Assembly: GCF_026242055.1 (NCBI RefSeq)
Contig: NZ_JAPJDL010000008.1
Span: 186,001-250,000 of the forward strand
Source of the DNA: Lentzea sp. NEAU-D7
GTDB taxonomy: Bacteria > Actinomycetota > Actinomycetes > Mycobacteriales > Pseudonocardiaceae
Direction: 5' to 3'
DNA: 64,000 bases
Below are positions 32,768-41,075 of the stretch, in pieces. Within the stretch, counting starts at the first letter, position 1, and every line of letters starts with the position of its first letter. The position numbers were made by a program, and so were the translations under genes. A model generated the notes under the pieces. That model searched no databases. It had not been told where the DNA came from and saw only the letters and a program-made list of their open reading frames with translations.

Positions 32768-34215
32768 GTGCACCTGCAGATGGCCCTGGACGGTCTCGCG
32801 CTCAACCCGGCGCTGCCGCAGGACATGGTCCGCCGCCTGATCGCCTGGCGCCGGGGATGCGGTGAGGTCGGGAAGCGGCCGGACCTGACGCCCGAGCTGG
32901 CCGACGAGATGATCGACACCGGCTGGCACTGGTTGCTGCACACGTTGGCGCTCAACCGGGCCCTTCCCGACCCGGCACGGCTGCGGCTGGCCCGCGATCC
33001 CGACACCTCCGTCCGGTCCGCGCTCGTCAAGGGCTGCGACCGGGGAACGGTGCGTGAGGTGTTCGAGCTGCTGCTCACCGATCCCGAGCCGCAGACCCGC
33101 GTGTACCTGGCACAGAGCGACGCCCTGCCGGACGACCTGCGCGAAAGCCTCGCGGCCGACCCGAGCCCGCTGGTCCGGGCGGCGCTGGGCCGCTGGTGGG
33201 CAGAGGCGCCCGAGCACGTGAGGCGTCTCCTGCTGACCGACGCGGAAGACGAGGTCCGGGCAGCCGCGTGCGTGAACTACCGCTCCCGGTTCTCGCATCC
33301 GGTTCCGCCTCCGGACCTGCGGCCGGCCCTGATCGCCGATCCGGTCACCAGGGCGGGAGCGGTCCGGCACCTCCGCCTCGACGCCGCCACTGCCGCGCGG
33401 CTGGCGGCGGATCCTGACCCGGAGGTCCGTGCCCAGCTGGCCCGTCACCCCCAGCTGCCGCCAGAACTGCCGCGGCCGTGCTCGGCACCGACCCCAGCGC
33501 GCGGGTCCGGCTCGGCGTCTACGCCCGGCAGGACACGCCGGAGCCGTTGCGAGCGGCCATCCACGCCTGGTTCGAGGCCGCGCCGCATCCGATCGACGTA
33601 GATCCCGATCTGGACGACGAGGAGATGGAACTGGCGCTCATGCGCAGCGTCCTGGTGTCCGAGCTGTACATGATGCGCCTGGAGTGGGTGATGGCCGACC
33701 CGCTGCCGCACGTCGACTCGCCTTACCCGTGTTTCCGCGCTTCCGCGGCCGCCACGCGTGAACCACTGCCACCCGCGGCCGTTGCCCGGTTGCTCGCCGA
33801 CGACGAGAGCGAGGTGCGCACCCAGATGGCGCAGCGGGCCCCGCACCTGGTGGACGTGGCGACGGCGGAACGCATCGACCGCGAGTTCCGGCCGGTCAAG
33901 CACACGACCTGGCGGCCGGCCGACGTGCTCGCGTTCCCGCCCGAGGTGCTGCGCCGGTTCGCCACCGACGCCGATCCTCGGATGCGCTGCCTCGCCCCGC
34001 GCGACCCCGACCTGCCCGCCGAACTCGCCGCCGGGCTGGCGGCGGATCCCGACCACACCGTGCGGCGCGCGGTCGCCCAGCACCGCAACCTCCCGGAGTC
34101 GTCGCTGATCGCGTTGCTGGACGACACCGATGACTGGACCGTTCACCGCGCGGCCGGCTCACCGTGGCTGCCGCTGGAGCAGATGGAACTGCTGCTGCTC
34201 CTGGCGGACCTGTAG
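32768..34215 (+). pseudogene. LRV/HEAT-like repeat protein split by a frameshift
   Basis: The reading starts at GTG 32768 and shows helical repeats of the pattern LAxDPxxxVRxxLAxxP (for example LRLARDPDTSVRSALV). At about 33467-33469 the frame is lost: the repeat expected after LPPEL continues in the next frame as AAAVLGTDPSARVRLGVYA, open to the TAG at 34213. One missing base explains it. Joined, the protein would be about 480 residues. Repeat proteins like this usually bind partner proteins; no enzyme motif is seen. It could be a true pseudogene, a programmed shift or a sequence error. Confidence 0.8.
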
Positions 34216-35043
34216 TCAGCCGTACAGGTCCTCGATCGCGGCGGCCGCGATGTGTGTGACGACCTTGAACGCCTTCATCGCCTCGGTCATCGACGCGGCG
34301 TCGAACCCGACCCGGCGCACCCCGATCAGGTCGACGGTCGGCACGACCGCGGCGGCGTCGGCCAGGTGCGAGGCGTCGAACTCGACCTCGATGCGATGGG
34401 GTGCCACGACCCCGGCGTGACGCCCTGCCGCGGCCATCGCCGCGGTGGCCGCTTCTGTGATGTGTGAAGAAGTCACGGCGGGTGGCAGGCACACGGCCGC
34501 GTACCGCGACACGCACTCCTTGACGGCCACGGTCCACGCCGAGGCGGCGTAGGAGGCGGCGTCGGAGCACGTGAGGTCGTCACCGGTCACGAGCAGCACG
34601 GGAACGCCGTGCTCGGCGGCCAGCGCGGCGTTGAGGCGGCCTTCGGAGGCGAGCACGCCGTCGAGCCACACGCCGGTGATCGAGTTCTCTAGGTACGTGT
34701 GCGCGAGCACGCCGCGGGTGCCCGCGGCCGTGTGGTAGCCGAGGAAGACCACTCCGTCCACATCGGAGTCGATACCTTGCATCATCGACAACGGTTTGTG
34801 CCGGCCGGTGAGCAGGCGCGCCGACTCGTGGAGGTCTTCGAGCAGGAGGTTGCGTTGCGAGGAATGCGCCTCGTTGACGATCACCTGCTCCGCTCCGCCC
34901 GCCACGAGGCCGGTGACGCACGCGTTGACGTCCGCCGTGAACAGGCGCCGGAACCGTTGCCACTGCTCGGTACCGGGAACGACGTCCCCGGTCCAGGTGA
35001 CTCCGGTGGCGCCTTCCATGTCCGCCGAGATCATGATCCGCAC
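34216..35043 (-). CDS. M55 family D-aminopeptidase (DppA-like)
   Basis: 275 residues from a GTG at 35043. The signature ISADMEGATG at the N-terminus provides the zinc ligands (Asp, Glu), with others in NEAHSSQRN and GYHTAAGTRG. In Bacillus subtilis the homolog DppA releases D-amino acids from D-Ala-containing peptides and is encoded in a dipeptide transport operon. Here it is divergent (44 bp) from a peptide ABC transporter, keeping the association. Its stop adjoins that of the frameshifted repeat gene. Confidence 0.9.
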   Translation of the reverse strand: MRIMISADMEGATGVTWTGDVVPGTEQWQRFRRLFTADVNACVTGLVAGGAEQVIVNEAHSSQRNLLLEDLHESARLLTGRHKPLSMMQGIDSDVDGVVFLGYHTAAGTRGVLAHTYLENSITGVWLDGVLASEGRLNAALAAEHGVPVLLVTGDDLTCSDAASYAASAWTVAVKECVSRYAAVCLPPAVTSSHITEAATAAMAAAGRHAGVVAPHRIEVEFDASHLADAAAVVPTVDLIGVRRVGFDAASMTEAMKAFKVVTHIAAAAIEDLYG

Positions 35044-35087
35044 ATCTCGGTAAGTTAGCGGTGGGCTGCTGGGGAAGAGGGGTTTTC

Positions 35088-36845
35088 GTGCGGGTGAAGT
35101 TGTGCGCCTTGCTTGCTGCAGCAATGACTTTGGGCCTTTCGGCGTCTCCGGCACCGGCGCAGCAGCCGGTGGTCCTGAAGGTCGCGATCGTGCAGCAGAT
35201 CGACTCGATGAACCCGTTCCTCGCGGTGTTCCAGTCGAGCACCGAGATCAACCGGCTGATGTACGACTACCTGACCGCCTACACCGCGGACGACCAGTCG
35301 GTCACCGAGGGCCTGGCGAACAGATGGGAACATTCACCCGATCGGCTGACGTGGACGTTCACGGTCCCCGAGGGCAAGAAGTGGTCCGACGGCGTGCCGA
35401 TCACGGCCCGCGACGTCGCCTTCACCTACAACCTGATGCTGACCGACGAGGTCGCCAGGACCGCCAACGGCAGCTTCGTCACCAACTTCGACCACGTCAG
35501 CGCCCCGACCGACCAGAAGGTCGTCATCAGGACCAAGACGCCGCAGGTGACGATGCTGGCGCTGGACGTCCCGATCGTGCCGGAGCACGTGTGGTCGAAG
35601 GTCGGCAGCATCAAGGACTACTCCAACGACCGGATGCCGGTCGTGGGCTCCGGGCCGTTCGTGCTGTCCGAGCACGTGCCGGGGCAGTTCATCAAGCTCA
35701 AGGCGAACAGGACCTACTGGCGCGGTGCGCCGAAGTACGACGAGCTGCACTTCGTGTACTTCCAGAACTCCGATGCCGCGGTGCAGGCGCTGGGCAAGGG
35801 CGAGGTCGACCTGGTCAACCGGATGGCGCCGGCGCAGTTCGACTCGCTGGAGGGCAAGGCCGGTGTCACCCGCAACAAGGCGATGGGCCGCCGCTTCACC
35901 GAGCTGATGATCAACCCAGGCGCGCAGACCCGCACCGGTGAGCCGATCGGTGACGGCAGCCCGGTGCTGCGCGACGTGCGCGTGCGGCGGGCGATCGCGC
36001 AGGCCATCGACCTCGACGCCCTGGTGGCGCGGGTGAACCTCGGCTACGCGGACAAGGGCGCCGGGCTCGTGCCGCCGGTGTTCGGCAAGTACCACTGGCA
36101 GCCGTCCGAGGCCGAGCTGCGCAGGTTCGACCCGGCCGCGGCCGGTACGGCGCTCGACGCCGCCGGGTACCCGCGCAAGGCCGACGGGACCCGCTTCCCG
36201 TTGCGGCTGGTCGGCCGTGCCGGACGGGCCTACGACGAGCAGGCCAGCGAGTACCTCAAGCGGTCGCTGGGCGACATCGGCATCCCGCTCGACGTGCGGC
36301 TGGTGTCGGACAACCAGCTCAACGAGTCCACCACCGCCGCGACCTACGACCTGGCGTTCTCGGGCTGGTCGACCAACATCGACCCGGACTTCGTGCTGAG
36401 CCTGCACACCTGCGCGCAACGGCCGGGCGCGGACGGCAAGGGCGGCACCACCGACACCTACTTCTGCGACGAGACCTACGACCGGCTCTACGCCGAGCAG
36501 CTCTCGGAGTTCGACGAGGCCAAGCGGGTCGAGATCGTGAAGCGGATGCAGGCCCGCTTCTACGACCAGGTGCCCGCCGTGGTGCTGGCCTACGAGAACG
36601 CGCTGGAGGGCTACCGGTCCGACCACTTCGCGCGGTTCACGACGCAGCCCGCGCAGGGCGGCGTGATCATGGCGCAGAACGGCATGTGGGGCTACTACGG
36701 CGCCGAACCGGCGCAGCGCACCGCGCAGACCGGCGGTATGGGGTGGGCCGGGTTCGCCGCGGCCGGTGCGGCGATCGCGGCGGTGGTGCTGGCGTTCGTG
36801 GTGCTGGCGCGGCGGCGTGCGGCGACGGCGGGGGAGCGCGAGTAA
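35088..36845 (+). CDS. Peptide/nickel ABC transporter substrate-binding protein
   Basis: 585 residues, GTG at 35088 with GGGGAAGAGGGG upstream. Signal peptide (LCALLAAAMTLGLSASPAPA), then the SBP_bac_5 fold (DSMNPFLAVFQSS, WTFTVPEGKKWSDGVPITARDVAFT). There is no lipobox Cys; instead a C-terminal TM segment (WAGFAAAGAAIAAVVLAFVVLARRR) anchors it, a common actinobacterial variant. First gene of a four-gene transporter operon. The ligand is probably a short peptide, given the divergent D-aminopeptidase. Confidence 0.93.
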   Translation: MRVKLCALLAAAMTLGLSASPAPAQQPVVLKVAIVQQIDSMNPFLAVFQSSTEINRLMYDYLTAYTADDQSVTEGLANRWEHSPDRLTWTFTVPEGKKWSDGVPITARDVAFTYNLMLTDEVARTANGSFVTNFDHVSAPTDQKVVIRTKTPQVTMLALDVPIVPEHVWSKVGSIKDYSNDRMPVVGSGPFVLSEHVPGQFIKLKANRTYWRGAPKYDELHFVYFQNSDAAVQALGKGEVDLVNRMAPAQFDSLEGKAGVTRNKAMGRRFTELMINPGAQTRTGEPIGDGSPVLRDVRVRRAIAQAIDLDALVARVNLGYADKGAGLVPPVFGKYHWQPSEAELRRFDPAAAGTALDAAGYPRKADGTRFPLRLVGRAGRAYDEQASEYLKRSLGDIGIPLDVRLVSDNQLNESTTAATYDLAFSGWSTNIDPDFVLSLHTCAQRPGADGKGGTTDTYFCDETYDRLYAEQLSEFDEAKRVEIVKRMQARFYDQVPAVVLAYENALEGYRSDHFARFTTQPAQGGVIMAQNGMWGYYGAEPAQRTAQTGGMGWAGFAAAGAAIAAVVLAFVVLARRRAATAGERE

Positions 36846-37796
36846 GTGCGTCTGGCCGGTCGGTTCGGTGGTGCCGCGCTCAGCCTGCTGATGGTGGCGG
36901 TGCTGGGTTTCTTCCTGTTCCGGGTGGTGCCGGGCGACCCCGTGGTCTCGATGACGCGCGGCCGTCCGACCACGGCGGCGATGCAGGCCGAGCTGCGTGC
37001 GCAGTTCGGCCTGGACCGTCCGCTGCACGAGCAGTTCTGGAGCTACTTCACCTCGCTGCTGCAGGGTGACCTGGGCACGTCGTTCACGTTCCGCCGCCCG
37101 GTCGCGGAGGTGATCGGGGAGCGGCTGGGGCCGACGCTGCTGCTGGTGGGCACGGCGACGTTGATCGCGGTGCTGCTGGGGCTGTGGCTCGGGGTGCGGG
37201 CGGCGTGGCGGCGTGACTCGGCGTTCGACAAGGTCACGACGGGGGTGTCGCTGACGTTGTGGGCGGTGCCGACGTTCTGGCTGGGCATGCTGCTGATGAT
37301 GGTGACGGGGGACCTGTTCCCGTCGCGGGGCATGCGCGACACCGACACGGCGCCGGACTTCGTGTCGCAGGCCCTGGACGTGGGCCATCACCTGGTGCTG
37401 CCGTCGGTGACGCTGGTCGCGGTGGTGTGCGCGGAGTACGCGCTGGTGATGCGGTCGTCGTTGCTGGAGGAGATGCACGCCCCCTACCTGACGACGGCCC
37501 GCGCCAAGGGCCTGCGCGACGACCTGGTGCGGCGCCGCCACGCCGTGCCGAACGCGGTGCTGCCGGCGATCACGCTGGTGTTCCTGCGGTTCGGCCTGGT
37601 GGTGGCCGGGGCGATCACGACGGAGACGGTGTTCTCCTGGCCGGGCCTGGGGTTGCTGTTCTACGACGCGCTGACCGGGCCGGACTACTTCCTGCTGCAG
37701 GGGTTGCTGGTGGTGACGGCGGGCGCGGTCGTGGTGATGAACCTGCTGGCCGACCTGCTGCACGGGGTCCTCGATCCACGGGTGAAGGTCGTATGA
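36846..37796 (+). CDS. ABC transporter permease (DppB/OppB type)
   Basis: 316 residues, GTG start directly after the upstream TAA. Typical OppB features: TM1 LLMVAVLGFFLFRVVPGDPV, the periplasmic LRAQFGLDRPLHEQFW region, and an EAA-like loop (AKGLRDDLVRRRHAVPNAVLPAIT). Six TM segments. It pairs with the next gene to form the membrane channel of the peptide importer. Its end overlaps the next start by 4 bases. Confidence 0.93.
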   Translation: MRLAGRFGGAALSLLMVAVLGFFLFRVVPGDPVVSMTRGRPTTAAMQAELRAQFGLDRPLHEQFWSYFTSLLQGDLGTSFTFRRPVAEVIGERLGPTLLLVGTATLIAVLLGLWLGVRAAWRRDSAFDKVTTGVSLTLWAVPTFWLGMLLMMVTGDLFPSRGMRDTDTAPDFVSQALDVGHHLVLPSVTLVAVVCAEYALVMRSSLLEEMHAPYLTTARAKGLRDDLVRRRHAVPNAVLPAITLVFLRFGLVVAGAITTETVFSWPGLGLLFYDALTGPDYFLLQGLLVVTAGAVVVMNLLADLLHGVLDPRVKVV

Positions 37797-38611
37797 GCAG
37801 GTTCGACAGGTCCGGTCTCGCGGGTGCCGCGGTCCTCGCCGCGGCGGCGCTGGTCGCGGTGCTCGCGCCGCTGCTGATCGACGCGGAGTCGCTGGACGTC
37901 ACGCGGGTGACGGCGGACGCGTGGCAACCACCCGGCGCGGGGCACTGGCTGGGCACCGACCACACGGGACGGTCGGTGGCGTTGCTGATGGCGCAGGGCA
38001 CGGGCACGTCGTTGTTCGTCGGGCTCACGGCGGCGGTGCTGTCGGTCGGGATCGGCACGCTCGTCGGGATCGTGAGCGGTCACTTCGGTGGCCTGCTGGC
38101 GGGGGCGTTGCTGCGGGTCACGGACTTCTTCCTGGTGCTGCCGGCGCTGGTGCTGGCGATCGCGTTGTCGACGGTGCTGCCGCGCGGGCTGGGCACGATC
38201 GTGCTGGCGATCGGGTTGACGAGCTGGCCGTCGACGGCGCGGATGGTGCGGGCGCAGACGCTGACGATCGAGGCCCGGCCGTTCGTGGAACGCGCACGGG
38301 CGCTCGGCGGCGGCCACGTGCACGTCATCGGGCGGCACGTGGTGCCGTCGGTGGTGCCGCTGGTGCTGGTCAACGCGACGCTGGCGGTGGCGTCGGCGAT
38401 CGTGGCCGAGTCGACGCTGGCGTTTCTGGGGCTGGGTGATCCGACGCGGATCTCGTGGGGCGCGATGCTGCACCAGGCCCAGCTGCACGGGGCGGTGCCG
38501 CAGCAGGCGTGGTGGTACCTGCTGCCGCCGGGCCTGGCGATCGTGGCCGTCGTGCTGGCGTTCACCCTCGTGGGGCGGGCGCTGGAAGCCGTTGTGACGC
38601 CGAGGAGGTGA
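37793..38611 (+). CDS. ABC transporter permease (DppC/OppC type)
   Basis: 272 residues, ATG overlapping the previous stop (ATGA). Features: N-terminal TM (AAVLAAAALVAVLAPLLI), GHWLGTDHTGRSV, the EAA-type loop ARALGGGHVHVIGRHVVPSVV and ESTLAFLGLGDPTRISWG. It forms the heterodimeric channel with the DppB-type permease. Confidence 0.92.
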   Translation: MSRFDRSGLAGAAVLAAAALVAVLAPLLIDAESLDVTRVTADAWQPPGAGHWLGTDHTGRSVALLMAQGTGTSLFVGLTAAVLSVGIGTLVGIVSGHFGGLLAGALLRVTDFFLVLPALVLAIALSTVLPRGLGTIVLAIGLTSWPSTARMVRAQTLTIEARPFVERARALGGGHVHVIGRHVVPSVVPLVLVNATLAVASAIVAESTLAFLGLGDPTRISWGAMLHQAQLHGAVPQQAWWYLLPPGLAIVAVVLAFTLVGRALEAVVTPRR

Positions 38612-38616
38612 ATCCG

Positions 38617-40140
38617 GTGCTGGAGTTGAGGAACCTCTCCGTCCACTACGGACCGAAACGCGTCGTGAGCGAGGTGGACCTGACGCTCGCGCCGGGACAG
38701 ACGCTCGGTCTGGCGGGCGAGTCGGGGTCGGGCAAGTCGACGGTGGCGATGTCGGTGCTGCGGCTGCTGCCCAGGACCGCGCGGGTCGAGGGCGAGATCC
38801 TGCTCGACGGCGACGACGTGCGGACGATGTCGTGGGGCCGGCTGCGGGCGGTGCGGTGGGCGGCGGCGTCGATCGTGTTCCAGGGCGCGATGCACTCGCT
38901 CAACCCCGTGCGCCGCGTCGGTGACCAGATCGCCGAGCCGATGCGGCTGCACGGCACGCACGGCAGCGTGGCCGAGCTGCTGGAGCAGGTGGAGCTGCCG
39001 CGGGAGAAGGCGCGGGCGTATCCGCACGAGCTGTCGGGCGGGCAGAGGCAGCGGGTGATGATCGCGATGGCGCTGGCGTGCGGGCCGCGCCTGGTGATCG
39101 CGGACGAGCCGACAACGGCGCTGGACGTGGTGGTGCAGGCGCAGGTGCTGGCGGTGATGAAACGCCTGGTGGCCGAGCAGGACCTCGGGTTGCTGATGAT
39201 CAGCCACGACCTGTCGGTGCTCGCCGAGACGTGTGAGGACCTCGCCGTGATGCATCGCGGCGAGCTGGTCGAACGCGGCCGCACCCGTGAGGTGATCGCG
39301 AACCCGCGGCACCCGCACACCGCGGCGCTGACGGCGGCGTTCCCGGTGATCGGCGACCCCGCGCACCGCTGGGCCGAGCCCGCGCCGGAGCCGGAGCCGT
39401 TGCTGCAGGTGCGGGATCTGGTGGTCGACTACGGGCGCACCCGCGCGGTCGACGGGGTGGACCTGACGATCGGGCGGGGCGAGATCGTGGCGCTGGTCGG
39501 CCAGTCCGGATCAGGCAAAACGACACTGGCCCGTACCATAATGGGGCTGCGGAAGCCGTCCTCCGGTCGGGTGATCTTCGACGAGGCCGAGGTGGGCCGC
39601 ACGGGCAAGGCGCTCAAGGCCTTCCGGCGCCAGGTGCAGCTGGTGCTCCAAGATCCGTCCAGCGCGCTCAACCCACGCCACACGGTGTTCGACGCGGTCG
39701 CCGAGGGACTGCGCGTGCACGGCCTGGCCGACGAGCAGGAAGCCCTGGTCACGGCCGCTGTCGAACGCGCGGAGCTGCGTCCGGCGAGCCTGTACCTGGA
39801 GTCGCTGCCGCACGAGCTGTCGGGGGGTCAGCAGCAGCGGGTGGTGATCGCCGGAGCACTGGTGCTGCAACCCCGTCTGCTGGTGGCCGACGAGCCCGTC
39901 GCGTCGCTGGACGCCTCGGTGCGCGGGGAGATCGTGGCGCTGCTGCTCCGGTTGCGCCGGGAACTGGGCCTTGCTTCATTGATCATCACGCACGACCTAG
40001 GGCTGGCGTGGCAGATCGCCGACCGGGTCGCGGTGATGCATCAGGGGAAAATCGTGGAACAAGGCACAGTCGACCAGGTCCTGCTCACCCCGTCTCACGA
40101 GTACACGCGTGCCCTGTTGCGCGCGGTGCCGCAGGTCTGA
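38617..40140 (+). CDS. Fused dual ABC ATPase (DppD-DppF type)
   Basis: 507 residues containing two complete nucleotide-binding domains in one chain. First: Walker A GESGSGKST, signature LSGGQRQRV, Walker B LVIADEPTTALD. Second: Walker A GQSGSGKTT, signature LSGGQQQRV, Walker B LLVADEPVASLD. Opp/Dpp systems usually have two separate ATPases, so this is a fusion. The GTG at 38617 is chosen because GAGGAGGTG (38602-38610) sits at the right distance; a GTG at 38608 would lie inside that site. It powers the peptide importer encoded upstream. Confidence 0.93.
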   Translation: MLELRNLSVHYGPKRVVSEVDLTLAPGQTLGLAGESGSGKSTVAMSVLRLLPRTARVEGEILLDGDDVRTMSWGRLRAVRWAAASIVFQGAMHSLNPVRRVGDQIAEPMRLHGTHGSVAELLEQVELPREKARAYPHELSGGQRQRVMIAMALACGPRLVIADEPTTALDVVVQAQVLAVMKRLVAEQDLGLLMISHDLSVLAETCEDLAVMHRGELVERGRTREVIANPRHPHTAALTAAFPVIGDPAHRWAEPAPEPEPLLQVRDLVVDYGRTRAVDGVDLTIGRGEIVALVGQSGSGKTTLARTIMGLRKPSSGRVIFDEAEVGRTGKALKAFRRQVQLVLQDPSSALNPRHTVFDAVAEGLRVHGLADEQEALVTAAVERAELRPASLYLESLPHELSGGQQQRVVIAGALVLQPRLLVADEPVASLDASVRGEIVALLLRLRRELGLASLIITHDLGLAWQIADRVAVMHQGKIVEQGTVDQVLLTPSHEYTRALLRAVPQV

Positions 40141-40142
40141 GG

Positions 40143-41075
40143 GTGATCCCGCTCGAACACGCCCGGTGCCGGGCCTCGCTGACGCCCGCCGAGATCGGGC
40201 GGGGCGGGGCCGACGGCTGGGTGGCCGTGGACGAGGTGCCGGCGCTGGCGCGGCTGGCGTGGCGGGACCTGGGCCGCCCGCCCGGCGTCCTGGGCGAGCT
40301 CGCCGGGGCGAGCGATCCGGAGCACGTGCTGGAGCTGTGCCGGATCCTGGCCTCGACCTCCCGTGCCGACACCGCGGCCGTGTGGCGCTACTTGGCCGCC
40401 GACTTCGGGCACACCGGGGAACGCTCCGACGGGCGGCAGCGGTTCCTGCTGGACCGGGCGATGCGCGGCGAGGGCATGAACTGGCACGACTGCTCGGCGC
40501 TGATGGGCATCGCCCGCCCCGAGGAGGTCGACGCGGCGTTCGACCGCGGCGAGGACATGGTCGGCGTGGCGGTGATCGGCCTGGCCCTGTCGCACCCGGA
40601 CCCCGCGGTGGTGTCGCGGCGGGTGGCCCGCGCGCTCGACCACGACCGCATCGAGGTCCGCCGCCAGGGTGCGACGGCGCTCGCGCACGTGGCGCGCATC
40701 CACGGGGTGGTGTCGCGGGAGTGCCTGGAGGTGCTGCGCCGCCACCCCGACGAGGTCGCCGAGGACGACCTGTGGACGTTCGTCGCGCACCACAGGCTGC
40801 CGGTGTGGTTGTGGTGGCGGCGGATCAGGTCACGGCCAGGGCGGCGAGTTCCGCGCGCACGGCGGTCCCGGTTACGCGGTCGCGCTGCCCCTCGGCCCGC
40901 CGCAGTGCCTCCTCGAAGTACCGGCGGGCCAGGACCGGGTCGCCTTCGGCCTTCGCGACGCGGCCGCGTTCCACGGCGATGTGGCAGCGCATCTGGTCAG
41001 GCCCGTACCAGCCGCCCGGGCAGCGATCCCACGCCCGGTCGCACTCCGCGCGGGCGATCGCGTAGTCGCCGGTGA
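40143..41075 (+). CDS. Hypothetical helical (HEAT-like) protein, uncertain 3' end
   Basis: GTG at 40143, 2 bases after the ABC ATPase stop, so in the same transcript. The first about 230 residues look genuine and helical, with a HEAT-like segment (LSHPDPAVVSRRVARALDHDRIEVRRQGATALAHVARIHG). After about 40830 the frame runs antisense through the SARP gene and becomes Arg/Pro-rich, which is unlikely to be real protein. The true stop was probably lost by mutation or a frameshift near 40830. Function unknown. Confidence 0.6.
   Translation: MIPLEHARCRASLTPAEIGRGGADGWVAVDEVPALARLAWRDLGRPPGVLGELAGASDPEHVLELCRILASTSRADTAAVWRYLAADFGHTGERSDGRQRFLLDRAMRGEGMNWHDCSALMGIARPEEVDAAFDRGEDMVGVAVIGLALSHPDPAVVSRRVARALDHDRIEVRRQGATALAHVARIHGVVSRECLEVLRRHPDEVAEDDLWTFVAHHRLPVWLWWRRIRSRPGRRVPRARRSRLRGRAAPRPAAVPPRSTGGPGPGRLRPSRRGRVPRRCGSASGQARTSRPGSDPTPGRTPRGRSRSRR

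Noticed and set aside
35334..37763. An 809-codon minus-strand open frame opposite the ABC transporter genes
   Set aside because: Low-complexity Arg/His/Gln translation, opposite clear binding-protein and permease genes.
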